A DNA stretch of 64,000 nt from Comamonadaceae bacterium (GTDB lineage Bacteria; Pseudomonadota; Gammaproteobacteria; Burkholderiales; Burkholderiaceae_C): assembly GCA_947448745.1 (NCBI GenBank), contig CANFOQ010000010.1, positions 1 to 64,000 on the forward strand, in the 5' to 3' direction. How positions within the stretch are numbered: the stretch's first letter is position 1; every line of letters starts with the position of its first letter. Below, piece by piece: positions 35,790 through 44,743 of the stretch. The notes under the pieces are model-generated. The model saw nothing but the letters and a program-made list of their open reading frames with translations, was not told where the DNA came from and did not search any database. The position numbers and the translations under genes were made by a program.

Positions 35790-37031
35790 TTACTTGGCAG
35801 CTGCCACCAGGCGTTTCAGACCTTCGTCCACGCCGATCTTGTCGTCGTTCCAGAACTGGCTGACCACGTCTTTGATCGCGCCTTCAATCGAAGGGGAGAT
35901 GGCCATGCCGTGCGCCACGGAAGGCACCAAGCCGCCGGTTTTGGCGGTGCTGACAAAGTCTTTGCTGGACAACTTGGCGCAGTCGTCAAACTTGTCCATG
36001 GACATGTTCAAACGCACGGGGATGGAGCCTTTGTTCAGGTTGAACACTTCTTGGAAACCGGTGCTCATGATGGAGGCGGCCAAATCGCCTTGCGCCTTTT
36101 GTGCGCCGGTGTCTTTCAGCTTGAACATGGCAAAGGAATCAACGTTGAAGGTGAAGGCGTTGGCGGTACCAGGCGCAGCAGCGCACAAGAAGTCTTTGCC
36201 AGGTTTTTTGCCAGCAGCGACGAACTCGCCCTTGGCCCAGTCACCCATGAATTGGAAGCCGGCCTTGCCTTGCATGACCATGGCGGTGGTCAGGTTCCAG
36301 TCGCGACCGGGTGAGGCGGCATCGGTGTAGCTCTTGATCTTGCGGAAAGTTTCCAACGACTTTTTCATGGTCGGGCTGTTCAAGGCTTTGGGGTCGAGTT
36401 TGACCAAGGCGTCTTGGTAGAACTTGGCACCACCCACCCCCAGCACCACCGATTCAAAGGTGGTGAAGTCTTGCCAGTTTTGGCCACCATGGGCAACGGC
36501 AATGAAGCCAGCCTTTTTCACTTTGTCGGCGGCGGCGAAAAATTCGTCATAGGTTTGCGGCATGCCCGACACGCCGGCTTTTTTCAAGACCTCGGGGTTG
36601 GCCCAGACCCAGTTGACGCGGTGCACATTGACGGGCGCAGCGACGTAATTGCCTTTGTATTTCATGACATTGGCGACCACGCCGGGCAACAGGCTGTCCC
36701 ATTTTTCGGCTTTGGCAACGCTGTCGAGGTTGGCCAAAACGCCGTCTTGCGCCCACTCTTGAATGGCCGGGCCTTTGATCTGCGCGGCGGCGGGCGGGTT
36801 GCCCGACACGACACGGCTTTTCAACACCGTCATGGCGTTGTCACCGCCGCCACCGGCCACGGCAAAGTCTTTCCAAGTGTGTCCTTTGGACTCCAACAGT
36901 TTTTTCAGCTCAGCGGCTGACTTGGCCTCGCCGCCCGAGGTCCAGTAATGCAGCACTTCAACTTCGCCCGCTTGTGCGGCGGACACACAGACCGCGGCCG
37001 CAATGGCCAAGGCAATTTTGTTCAACGTCAT
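35790..37031 (-). CDS. Sugar ABC transporter substrate-binding protein (GtsA-like)
   Basis: 413 aa. Signal peptide MTLNKIALAIAAAVCVSAAQA cleaved after AQA, then a CUT1 binding-protein fold starting EVEVLHYWTSGGEAKS. The lines AAPVNVHRVNWVWANPEVL and FQFMGDWAKGEF resemble glucose/mannose-binding proteins; with glk and zwf-edd next door, glucose is the best guess. First gene of the binding protein - permease - permease - ATPase operon. A 17-bp inverted repeat related to the one at 23158 lies 68 bp upstream. Confidence 0.9.
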   Translation of the reverse strand: MTLNKIALAIAAAVCVSAAQAGEVEVLHYWTSGGEAKSAAELKKLLESKGHTWKDFAVAGGGGDNAMTVLKSRVVSGNPPAAAQIKGPAIQEWAQDGVLANLDSVAKAEKWDSLLPGVVANVMKYKGNYVAAPVNVHRVNWVWANPEVLKKAGVSGMPQTYDEFFAAADKVKKAGFIAVAHGGQNWQDFTTFESVVLGVGGAKFYQDALVKLDPKALNSPTMKKSLETFRKIKSYTDAASPGRDWNLTTAMVMQGKAGFQFMGDWAKGEFVAAGKKPGKDFLCAAAPGTANAFTFNVDSFAMFKLKDTGAQKAQGDLAASIMSTGFQEVFNLNKGSIPVRLNMSMDKFDDCAKLSSKDFVSTAKTGGLVPSVAHGMAISPSIEGAIKDVVSQFWNDDKIGVDEGLKRLVAAAK

Positions 37032-37085
37032 GGTTTGTCTCGCTTTCTAGTCGTGGATAGCCCAAGCACACACTTGAGTGGCGAA

Positions 37086-37091
37086 ATTATG
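37086..37091 (-). promoter_or_regulatory. -10-like CATAAT of the GtsA-like operon
   Basis: Minus-strand CATAAT (5/6), 54 bp upstream of the start codon and 7 bp downstream of the inverted repeat at 37099-37115, which would therefore cover the -35/spacer region. Suggests repression by occlusion. No good -35 seen. Confidence 0.35.
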
Positions 37092-37115
37092 GATTAATTA
37101 AATTAAGTTGATTTA
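37092..37115. promoter_or_regulatory. Candidate sugar-regulator operator, copy 2
   Basis: Minus strand TAAATCAACTTAATTTA (37115 to 37099) is a 17-bp inverted repeat with one mismatched pair. The 24-bp block 37092-37115 matches 23151-23174 at 19 of 24 positions, including both outer TAAATC...TTTA arms and the following TTAATC. Two such sites in front of two sugar-uptake operons point to one shared regulator. Confidence 0.6.
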
Positions 37116-37208
37116 GTGGAAATCCCTAAGAAAAGGTAAGCTGAAGTGCTTTCGGGCAAGAACGCTCCATCCGCGTCGCACGGCAAGGGGATATTTTTTG
37201 GAGCAACG

Positions 37209-38306
37209 TCAGTTGTCGCTGGTCACCGGCACCCGGGGCGCCAAGGCGCACATCAGCTCATAGCCCACCGTGCCGGCCGCCATGGCCACCTCGTCGATGC
37301 CCAGCACCTCGCCGGTGCTGGCCTGGCCCCACAAGGTGGCTTCGCTGCCGACGTGCGCCGCAGGCACCGGCGTCAAGTCCACGCACAGCATGTCCATGCT
37401 GACCCGACCCACTGTTTGGGTGCGCACACCGCCGATCAACACCGGTGTCCCGCTCGGCGCATGCCGCGGGTAGCCGTCGGCATAGCCACAGGCCACCACG
37501 CCGATGCGCATCTCGCGCTCAGCCTTGAAAACGCCGCCATAGCCCACCTCGTCACCCGCCTTCAGCTGTTGCACGCTGATGAGTTGGCTGCGCAAACTCA
37601 TGGCGGGGCGCAAGCCCCAATCGTCGGCGGTGTGCAGCGGGTGGTCCGGCGCACTGCCGTACAAGGCAATGCCCGGGCGCACCCAGTCGGCGCTGACCAC
37701 CGGGTTGTTGCCGTGGCGCAGCAAGGCCGCGCTGTTGGCCAGGCTGCGCTCGCCGGGCAGGTCGTGGCTGATGGCGTTGAACACCGCCAGCTGTGCGTCC
37801 ACGCCGACAGCGTCATCGGCGTGGGCGAAATGGGTCATGAGGGAAATTTCATCCACCTGCGGCAAGGCGTTCAGGCGGGCCCAAGCGGCACGAAAACGCT
37901 CGGGCGCAAAACCCAGCCGGTTCATGCCGCTGTTCATTTTCAAAAACACGCGTTGCGGCACTTGGGTTTTGTGGCGGCTCAGCATGTCGATTTGCGCCTC
38001 GGTGTGCACCACGTGCCAAAGGTCCAAGCGGGAACACAACTCCAGGTCGCGCTGCTCGAACACGCCTTCCAACAACAAGATGGGGCCGCGCCAGTCCAGG
38101 TCGCGAAGGGTCTGCGCCTCGGCCAAATCGAGCAGCGCAAAACCATCGGCAGCACGCAGGCCTTCAAAGGCGCGCTCCATGCCATGGCCATAGGCCCGCG
38201 CTTTGACCACCGCCCAAACCCGCGCATCTGGCGCGGCTTGCTGCAGGCGGGCCAGGTTGTGGCGCAAAGCGTGGGGGTGGATCAGGGCTTGAATCGGACG
38301 CGGCAT
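37209..38306 (-). CDS. alr: Alanine racemase
   Basis: 365 aa PLP enzyme making D-alanine for peptidoglycan. The PLP lysine is K35 in [10 protein letters not shown], with the second catalytic Tyr in ALYGSAPDH and the late [12 protein letters not shown] stretch. The ATG at 38306 starts [17 protein letters not shown] in family register; it lacks a Shine-Dalgarno and has GACAAT 6 nt upstream (38318-38313), a leaderless-type arrangement. Whether it is the biosynthetic or a catabolic (DadX-like) enzyme cannot be told; no dadA neighbour favours biosynthetic. Confidence 0.94.
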   Translation of the reverse strand: MPRPIQALIHPHALRHNLARLQQAAPDARVWAVVKARAYGHGMERAFEGLRAADGFALLDLAEAQTLRDLDWRGPILLLEGVFEQRDLELCSRLDLWHVVHTEAQIDMLSRHKTQVPQRVFLKMNSGMNRLGFAPERFRAAWARLNALPQVDEISLMTHFAHADDAVGVDAQLAVFNAISHDLPGERSLANSAALLRHGNNPVVSADWVRPGIALYGSAPDHPLHTADDWGLRPAMSLRSQLISVQQLKAGDEVGYGGVFKAEREMRIGVVACGYADGYPRHAPSGTPVLIGGVRTQTVGRVSMDMLCVDLTPVPAAHVGSEATLWGQASTGEVLGIDEVAMAAGTVGYELMCALAPRVPVTSDN

Positions 38307-38312
38307 GGGGGC

Positions 38313-38318
38313 ATTGTC
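38313..38318 (-). promoter_or_regulatory. -10-like GACAAT 6 nt before alr ATG
   Basis: Minus-strand GACAAT, then six bases, then the alr start codon, no Shine-Dalgarno. Part of a recurrent leaderless pattern in this window. Confidence 0.35.
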
Positions 38319-38435
38319 GCAGGCCAAAAAGCTGCAAAGCGCGTGATATAACTCGCCACGCCCTTGGGTCTACGAACTGGCAAAACCTTTGTTTCTCCCT
38401 CTTACCAACCGCACTTTTCTCCTGATGGTCTTCGC

Positions 38436-39743
38436 ATGAAGCGCGGTTTTTACACCATCATGGCGGCCCAGTTTTTCAGCTCCTTGGCTGACAACGCCTT
38501 GTTTGTCGCAGCCGTCGAAATGATCAAAGCCTCGGGCGGCGCCGAGTGGCAGCGCGCCGCGCTGGTCCCCATGTTTGCCTTGTTCTATGTGGTGCTCGCG
38601 CCGTTTGTGGGCGCTTTCGCCGATTCGCGGCCCAAAGGCGAGGTGATGTTCCTCTCCAATGGCATCAAGATGATCGGCTGCTGCATGATGCTGTTTGGCT
38701 CGCACCCGCTCTTGTCTTACGCCATCGTCGGCCTGGGCGCAGCGGCTTACTCGCCGGCCAAGTACGGCATCCTCACCGAATTGCTGCCGGCCTCTTTGCT
38801 GGTCAAGGCCAACGGTTGGATTGAAGGCCTGACCATCACCTCGATCATCTTGGGCGTGTTGTTGGGTGGTCAGTTGGTGGGTCCGCACATCTCCAGTTAC
38901 CTGCTCAGCTTTGACTTTCCCTTCATCGACACCCCGATCGACACGCCGCCTGAAGCGGCGATTTGCATCTTGGTGTTTTTGTACGCGCTGGCCGCTTGGT
39001 TCAACACCCGCATCCCGCAAACCGGCGCCGCCTTGTTGCCGATGCACAGCCAAGAGCAGCACAGCCTGGCCTACAACCTGTTCGCCTTGGTGCCCGATTT
39101 TTGGCGCTGCAACATGCTCCTGTGGCGCGATAAGTTGGGCCAAATTTCCTTGGCCAGCACCACCTTGTTTTGGGGTGCCAGCGGCAACCTGCGCTACATC
39201 GTGCTGGCTTGGAGCGCGGTGGCACTGGGTTACAGCACCACCCAAGCCTCGGCGCTGGTGGGCGTGATCGCCATCGGCACCGCGGTCGGTGCAGTGGTCG
39301 CCTCGATGCGGATGAAACTTGTCGATGCACCGCGCGTCATGAACCTCGGGATCGCCATGGGCTTGTTGATGTTGGTGATGAATTTCATCGACAACGTCTG
39401 GTTGGCCGCACCTTTCTTTATTTTGCTGGGCGGCTTGGGCGGCTTTTTGGTGGTGCCGATGAACGCCTTGTTGCAACACCGGGGCCACAACCTGATGGGC
39501 GCAGGCCGTTCCATCGCGGTGCAAAACTTCAACGAACAAGCCTGCATCTTGGCCTTGGGTGGTTTGTACGCCTTGGCCACCGGCTTGGGCCTGTCGGCCT
39601 TTGGTGCCATCGTCGGCTTTGCCGCCATGTTGGCCGGCTTCATGTGGCTGATCAAACACTGGCATGCGCGCAACTGCGTGCAACACCCCGAAGAAGTGGC
39701 ACGCCTGATGGACATCGCGCGGCGCGACCCCGGTCATTCCTAA
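38436..39743 (+). CDS. lplT: Lysophospholipid transporter LplT
   Basis: 435 aa MFS protein with about 12 helices. The N-terminus MKRGFYTIMAAQFFSSLADNAL and PAKYGILTELLPASLLVKANG are characteristic of LplT, which flips lysophospholipids inward for reacylation. In E. coli lplT forms an operon with the acyltransferase gene aas; here no aas-like gene follows, only an EamA permease. ATG 38436 gives the canonical start. Divergent from alr. Confidence 0.9.
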   Translation: MKRGFYTIMAAQFFSSLADNALFVAAVEMIKASGGAEWQRAALVPMFALFYVVLAPFVGAFADSRPKGEVMFLSNGIKMIGCCMMLFGSHPLLSYAIVGLGAAAYSPAKYGILTELLPASLLVKANGWIEGLTITSIILGVLLGGQLVGPHISSYLLSFDFPFIDTPIDTPPEAAICILVFLYALAAWFNTRIPQTGAALLPMHSQEQHSLAYNLFALVPDFWRCNMLLWRDKLGQISLASTTLFWGASGNLRYIVLAWSAVALGYSTTQASALVGVIAIGTAVGAVVASMRMKLVDAPRVMNLGIAMGLLMLVMNFIDNVWLAAPFFILLGGLGGFLVVPMNALLQHRGHNLMGAGRSIAVQNFNEQACILALGGLYALATGLGLSAFGAIVGFAAMLAGFMWLIKHWHARNCVQHPEEVARLMDIARRDPGHS

Positions 39744-39746
39744 GCC

Positions 39747-40622
39747 ATGCACAAGCCCGTTCTAGGCCCGGTGCTGGGCTTGCTGTTCAATGCGCTGGCG
39801 TTTGGCGTGTCTTGGTGGCCGCTGCGTGAAATGCAGTTGCGCGGCTTGCACCCCTTGTGGGCCACCGCCTTCATGTATGGCCTGGCCTTGGTGGCGGTGT
39901 CGCTGCTGCGGCCAAGCGCTTGGCGCGGCATTCTTCGCCACCCGGCGCTGTGGTGGTTGTTCGCCGCTTCGGGCCTGACCAACTTGGGTTTCAACTGGGC
40001 CGTCACCATGGGCGATGTGGTGCGTGTCGTGCTGCTTTTTTACACCATGCCGGCCTGGTCGGTGCTGCTGGCCTGGTGGTTGCTGGGTGAGCGGCCCAAG
40101 GGTTTGGCGTTGTTGCGATTGGGCTTGGCCTTGGCCGGTGTCGCGCTGGTGTTGAAGACCCCCGAGATGGCCTGGCCTTGGCCATCGTCGCTGTGGGACT
40201 ACTTGGCGCTGATGGGCGGCGCCAGCTTCGCCTTGAACAATGTGATGCTGCGCAAAATGGCCCACACCCCCGAAGCCGAACGCATGGTCGCCATGTTTGC
40301 CGGCGGCACCTTGGTCACCGCCTTGACCGCCACCGCGGGCAGCACGCTGGGCTGGATGACCGGGCCACCGGACCTGTCTTGGTGGCCGATCGCTGTGGGC
40401 TTTGGCCTGTGCATGCTGCTCTCCAACCTGAGCCTGCAATATGGCGCGGCGCGTTTGCCCGCCGGCACCACCTCGCTGGTGATGCTGTCCGAGATTGTGT
40501 TTGCCACCTTGTCTTCGGTGGCCCTGGGTGCGGCAGAATTGACCGAGCGCAAAGTCTGGGGTGGCGCGCTCATTGTGTTGGCCGCCGTGCTCACCACCCT
40601 TCAACCCAAGGACAAACCATGA
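39747..40622 (+). CDS. DMT-superfamily (EamA) permease
   Basis: 291 aa, ten hydrophobic helices in two EamA repeats (first ending about residue 135 after LGLALAGVALVLKTPE; second ending GGALIVLAAVLTTL). Such permeases export amino acids or other metabolites; substrate not predictable. Starts 3 bp after lplT, and its stop overlaps the glutathione peroxidase ATG (ATGA), so lplT - eamA - gpx look like one transcript. Confidence 0.87.
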   Translation: MHKPVLGPVLGLLFNALAFGVSWWPLREMQLRGLHPLWATAFMYGLALVAVSLLRPSAWRGILRHPALWWLFAASGLTNLGFNWAVTMGDVVRVVLLFYTMPAWSVLLAWWLLGERPKGLALLRLGLALAGVALVLKTPEMAWPWPSSLWDYLALMGGASFALNNVMLRKMAHTPEAERMVAMFAGGTLVTALTATAGSTLGWMTGPPDLSWWPIAVGFGLCMLLSNLSLQYGAARLPAGTTSLVMLSEIVFATLSSVALGAAELTERKVWGGALIVLAAVLTTLQPKDKP

Positions 40623-41107
40623 CCGCACTGCAAGACTTCCACGCCAAAACCATTGCCGGCCAAGATTTCCCGCTCGCTGATTTGCAGGGCAAGGCGGTGT
40701 TGATTGTGAACACCGCCAGCGCCTGTGGCTTCACGCCGCAGTTTGCCGGTTTGCAAGCCTTGCACGAAGAATATGGCCCGCAAGGCTTGGTGGTGCTGGG
40801 CTTTCCCTGCAACCAATTTGGCAGCCAAGACCCGGGCAGCAACGAAGAAATTGGTGCGTTTTGCCAAGCCAACTACGGCGTGAGCTTCACCATGATGGAC
40901 AAGGTCGAGGTCAATGGCGCGCAAGCCCACCCCTTGTTTCAATGGCTCAAAGCCCAAGCCCCCGGCTTGCTGGGCAGTGAAGGCATCAAGTGGAACTTCA
41001 CCAAGTTCTTGTTGAATCGCCAAGGCCAAGTGGTGAAACGCTATGCACCTTTGGACAAACCGGCCAGCTTGGCGGCAGACATTGCCGCAGTATTGAAGCC
41101 AAACTAG
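40619..41107 (+). CDS. Glutathione peroxidase family protein
   Basis: 162 aa thiol peroxidase. Active-site NTASACGFTPQ with peroxidatic Cys36 (Cys, not selenocysteine), GFPCNQFGSQDPGSNEEI with Gln and the second Cys, and the late WNFTKFLLNRQG with Trp and Asn. Reduces H2O2 or organic hydroperoxides, in bacteria often with thioredoxin instead of glutathione. The start overlaps the EamA stop by 4 bp. Confidence 0.94.
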   Translation: MTALQDFHAKTIAGQDFPLADLQGKAVLIVNTASACGFTPQFAGLQALHEEYGPQGLVVLGFPCNQFGSQDPGSNEEIGAFCQANYGVSFTMMDKVEVNGAQAHPLFQWLKAQAPGLLGSEGIKWNFTKFLLNRQGQVVKRYAPLDKPASLAADIAAVLKPN

Positions 41108-41119
41108 GTTTTCAGCGGC

Positions 41120-41125
41120 CAAACT
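41120..41125 (+). promoter_or_regulatory. -10-like CAAACT 7 nt before first hybrid kinase GTG
   Basis: CAAACT followed after 7 nt by the GTG start at 41133, with no Shine-Dalgarno. Weak hexamer (3-4/6); listed because it repeats the spacing seen at other genes here. Confidence 0.25.
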
Positions 41126-41132
41126 CTGGCCT

Positions 41133-42902
41133 GTGACCACGCATCCCCATCAGACACCTTTTCGGATGGCCGTTGCAGCTTTGCTGCGTTTGTGGCCCCA
41201 GGATTTACCAGCCCAACGACATGTGATGTTGCAAGGCTACCTGCTGCTGATCTTCATCACCGTGGCGGGTTTTTGTTTTGTCCAGGGTCCAACGGCTTAC
41301 CTGCACGCCAATATCCTCGCCATGACGGCCATGGCCGTGCTGTACCTGCTGTACATGCGCGGCTGGTTGCGCTTGCCCGCAGCCACCCAGGGCATGCTGG
41401 CCATCAGCTTTTCCCTCATCTACGACATCACCTTGAACGCAGGCGGCTTGGTCTCGCCGCAAATGCTGTGGTTGGGCATGGTGCCCGTACCGGCCATTTT
41501 TTTGCTGGGCCAAGCGGCCACCTTGGCCTGGGCTGGTGTGGTCATGCTCAGCGTCGGTTTGCTGTTTGTGCTGACCTTTGGCGGCTGGTTGCCCGTGGTG
41601 TTTCATTACGAACGACAACACATCACCTGGGCGGCCATCAGCGCCTTGTGCATTGCCAGCAATGTGTTTTTCTTACCGCTGATCTACCACGTGCTGAACA
41701 AACGGCAACTGGCCAACATCGAGCACCGCAACGCCGAGCTCGAGCAAACCCGCTTGGCCTTGTTGCAATCGGAAAGCCACAAAGACAAGTTCATGGCCGC
41801 GGTGGGCCACGAATTGCGCACCCCCATGAACGCCATCTTGGGCTTCAACGACGTGCTGCGCCAAGAGGTGTCGTTGCAGACGGATGATTTGGAAACCGTC
41901 AATCTGATCAACCAATCGACCAAAAAACTGTTGAAGTTGATCAACCAAATTTTGGATTTCTCGCAGCTGCAAGCCGGGCGTTTGCAATTGAACATGGGAC
42001 CGACTTCGCTGACGGGTTTGTTGCAGCATTGCATCGAGGCCATGCGACACCATGAAAACACGCACGTACCGGTGGTGTTGGAACTCGGCCAAGACGTGCC
42101 GCATTGGATCCAGACCGATGCCCAGCGCTTGCGCGAAATGCTGTTGCACCTGTTGGACAACGCGTGCAAGTTCACCAGCGCAGGGCGGGTGTGTTTGCGG
42201 GTCAGCTTGCAACAACAGCAACTGCTGTTTGAAGTGATCGACACCGGCACCGGCATTGCCGCCGAATTGCAAACCCACATCTTCAAACGCTTCGAGCACG
42301 CCGACCAAGCCACCTTGCGCCAGTTTGGTGGCACCGGTTTGGGGCTGGCCATCTCGAAGCAATTGGTGGCTTTGTTTGACGGCGACATGGGCCTCGAGAG
42401 TCGCCTTGGTGAAGGCGCACGGTTTTGGTTTCGCCTGCCTTGGCTGCGCTGTGACACCCCGGGTGAAGCGCAAACCCTGAGCCACCCACAACGCCACTGG
42501 ACACAGCCTTTCAGCTTGCTGCTGGTGGACGACAACCCGGTGAATTTGCAAGTGGCGCGTTATTTGTGCCAAAGCATTTGGCCGCAAGCGGTGTTGTTGA
42601 CGGCCAACTCGGGGCCCGCTTGTTTGCAGTTGTTGCAGACCACGCCGGTCGATCTGGTGTTGATGGACATGTTCATGCCCGACATGGATGGGCCACAAAC
42701 CTGCCAAACCATTCGCCAAACCTTTCCCGCACCACTGCGCCAGCTGCCCATCATTGGTTTGACCGCCAGCACCCACCCGCATGACAAGCAACTGTGCTTG
42801 GACGCCGGCATGAATGCGGTGACCCACAAGCCGATGGACAAAACCGATTTGACGCAGGTGGTGCAGGCGCAGTTGTTTGCCCGCTTGGGGGCCACGGCAT
42901 GA
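41133..42902 (+). CDS. Hybrid sensor histidine kinase (paralogue 1)
   Basis: 589 aa. N-terminal membrane region with about five or six hydrophobic helices (residues ~25-190), short coiled coil, HisKA domain with phosphorylated H226 in GHELRTPMNAILGF, HATPase domain (LLDNACKFTSAG, DTGTGIAAE, GGTGLGLAISKQL), and a C-terminal receiver with D512 in LVLMDMFMPDMDGPQ. No output domain. The signal is unknown; no periplasmic sensor domain is visible, so the membrane bundle probably senses. GTG start; ATG 41166 is an alternative. Its stop overlaps the next kinase gene by 4 bp. Confidence 0.9.
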   Translation: MTTHPHQTPFRMAVAALLRLWPQDLPAQRHVMLQGYLLLIFITVAGFCFVQGPTAYLHANILAMTAMAVLYLLYMRGWLRLPAATQGMLAISFSLIYDITLNAGGLVSPQMLWLGMVPVPAIFLLGQAATLAWAGVVMLSVGLLFVLTFGGWLPVVFHYERQHITWAAISALCIASNVFFLPLIYHVLNKRQLANIEHRNAELEQTRLALLQSESHKDKFMAAVGHELRTPMNAILGFNDVLRQEVSLQTDDLETVNLINQSTKKLLKLINQILDFSQLQAGRLQLNMGPTSLTGLLQHCIEAMRHHENTHVPVVLELGQDVPHWIQTDAQRLREMLLHLLDNACKFTSAGRVCLRVSLQQQQLLFEVIDTGTGIAAELQTHIFKRFEHADQATLRQFGGTGLGLAISKQLVALFDGDMGLESRLGEGARFWFRLPWLRCDTPGEAQTLSHPQRHWTQPFSLLLVDDNPVNLQVARYLCQSIWPQAVLLTANSGPACLQLLQTTPVDLVLMDMFMPDMDGPQTCQTIRQTFPAPLRQLPIIGLTASTHPHDKQLCLDAGMNAVTHKPMDKTDLTQVVQAQLFARLGATA

Positions 42903-44674
42903 GAGCGCGGCTGCAACAGTGGCTGCATCGGCGCTTGCCGGCGAGTTGGCTGGACAACCGTTTGTTCATCTTCTGTGTCTTGGGCTCGTTGCTTGGTTTG
43001 ATGGTGCTTTTCACCTCGCCGTTTTCGGGCCCCACGCCGGTCATCATCGCCAACATACTGACCGGTTTGGGTTTGATCGGCGTGAGCATTGCCGGACTGA
43101 TGGGTGCACCGGTGCGCCCCTTGATCCACCTGGTCTTGATCATGGGCTCCTTGACCTTGGTGATGGAAGCCTCGAACGCCGGCGGTTTGTTTGCCCCGGC
43201 CATCAGTTGGATCGCTTTGCTGCCGCTGGCGCCTTTGTTTTTATTGCCCTTGATCGACGCCTTCATTTGGTTTGGCATCGCCAACCTGGTGGTGTTGGGC
43301 ATGTGGTGGGCCATGCGCAATGCCTGGGTTTCGGATCAACTGCTGACCGACGCGCAACTGCAGTGGTACAGCGGCATCAACTATGTCTTGACCTGCCTCA
43401 CCGTGCTGAGCTTGCCCTTGCTGTCTGAGCGCGAGTTCAAACGCAACATCGGCATCAACCGCGTGCGTGAACAAGAGCTGTTGGAAAAACGCGCCGACTT
43501 GTTGCGTGCGCAAAGTTTCAAAGACAGCTTCATCTCCACCCTGAGCCACGAATTGCGCACCCCCATGAACGCCATCTTGGGCTTCAACGACTTGTTGTCG
43601 GTGCGTTTGAAAAACAACCCGCAAGCTTTGGAGCTGGTGAACTTGTCGCGCCAATCGGGCGAGCATTTGCTGACCGTCATCAACGATGTGCTGGATTTTT
43701 CGCAAATGCAAATGGGGCAACTGAAGATCCACCCCGAGCCCTTTGATTTGCGCACCACGGTGCACAGCGCCTTCAAGCTGTTTGAGCAACGCGTGGAAAG
43801 CATGGACATCGACTACCAGTTGACGCTGGCCGACGACCTGCCCGAGACCATCCACTCCGATCGGCATCGGCTGATGCAAGTGCTGGTGAATTTGCTGGGC
43901 AACGCCATCAAGTTCACCCACCAAGGCCAGGTCCGTTTGAGCGTGCGCCGCGATGGCGGCGACTTGCTGTTCGAGGTGCGCGACACCGGCATTGGCGTGG
44001 CCCCCGACCGCATGCACAAAATCTTTGAGCGCTATGAACAAGCCACGCTGCAAACCGCCAGCGTCTATGGCGGCAATGGCTTGGGGCTGTCGATTTGCCA
44101 CGACCTGGTGGCCTTGCTGGGTGGGCGCATTGGGGTTGACAGTGTGCTCGGGCAGGGTTCGCTGTTTTGGGTGCGCTTGCCCTTGCAAGAGGCCGCCAAG
44201 GCGGCAGCCGACGCCGATGAGTTGCACACGGCACCGCTGTGGCGCGATGTGCCTGTGCGGTTTTTGATTGTGGACGACCACCCGGTGAACCGCTTGTTGG
44301 CCTGCCACATGGTGCAGTCGCATTGGCCGCAAGCGGTTTTGCGGCAAGCCGACAACGGCCAGCAGGCCTTGGCCTTTTTGCGCCAAGAGCCCTTTGACCT
44401 GGTGTTGATGGACATGGTGATGCCCGAGATGGATGGCATCGACGCCACGCGGCACATTCGCAACACCTTGCCTGCACCGATGTGCCAAGTACCGGTGGTC
44501 TTGTTGACCGCCAATGTGAATCCACAAGACCATGTGCGCGGCCAAGAAGCTGGCACCAGCGCCTTGATGGTCAAGCCCTTTGACCGCCTCAAACTGTGTG
44601 CCTTGATTGAAGAACAGTTGCTGGGGTCCTCTGCGTTTCTCAAACGCTTGGCGCAGTGGCGCAACCCCGCATGA
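42899..44674 (+). CDS. Hybrid sensor histidine kinase (paralogue 2)
   Basis: 591 aa with the same architecture as the preceding kinase: membrane bundle (residues ~18-185), HisKA with H217 in SHELRTPMNAILGF, HATPase (LLGNAIKFTHQG, DTGIGVAPD, GGNGLGLSICHDL), receiver with D505 in LVLMDMVMPEMDG. The pair arose by tandem duplication: 47 consecutive bases around the H-box are identical (41806-41852 and 43545-43591), including silent positions. Starts by ATGA overlap. A phosphotransfer protein or DNA-binding partner is not encoded nearby. Confidence 0.9.
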   Translation: MRARLQQWLHRRLPASWLDNRLFIFCVLGSLLGLMVLFTSPFSGPTPVIIANILTGLGLIGVSIAGLMGAPVRPLIHLVLIMGSLTLVMEASNAGGLFAPAISWIALLPLAPLFLLPLIDAFIWFGIANLVVLGMWWAMRNAWVSDQLLTDAQLQWYSGINYVLTCLTVLSLPLLSEREFKRNIGINRVREQELLEKRADLLRAQSFKDSFISTLSHELRTPMNAILGFNDLLSVRLKNNPQALELVNLSRQSGEHLLTVINDVLDFSQMQMGQLKIHPEPFDLRTTVHSAFKLFEQRVESMDIDYQLTLADDLPETIHSDRHRLMQVLVNLLGNAIKFTHQGQVRLSVRRDGGDLLFEVRDTGIGVAPDRMHKIFERYEQATLQTASVYGGNGLGLSICHDLVALLGGRIGVDSVLGQGSLFWVRLPLQEAAKAAADADELHTAPLWRDVPVRFLIVDDHPVNRLLACHMVQSHWPQAVLRQADNGQQALAFLRQEPFDLVLMDMVMPEMDGIDATRHIRNTLPAPMCQVPVVLLTANVNPQDHVRGQEAGTSALMVKPFDRLKLCALIEEQLLGSSAFLKRLAQWRNPA

Positions 44675-44743
44675 CGCCTACGCCACGGCCTGCCTGTCCA
44701 CGGTCGATGTGGCGCGGTGGGTTCGTGCTGTTGATTGAAAAAT

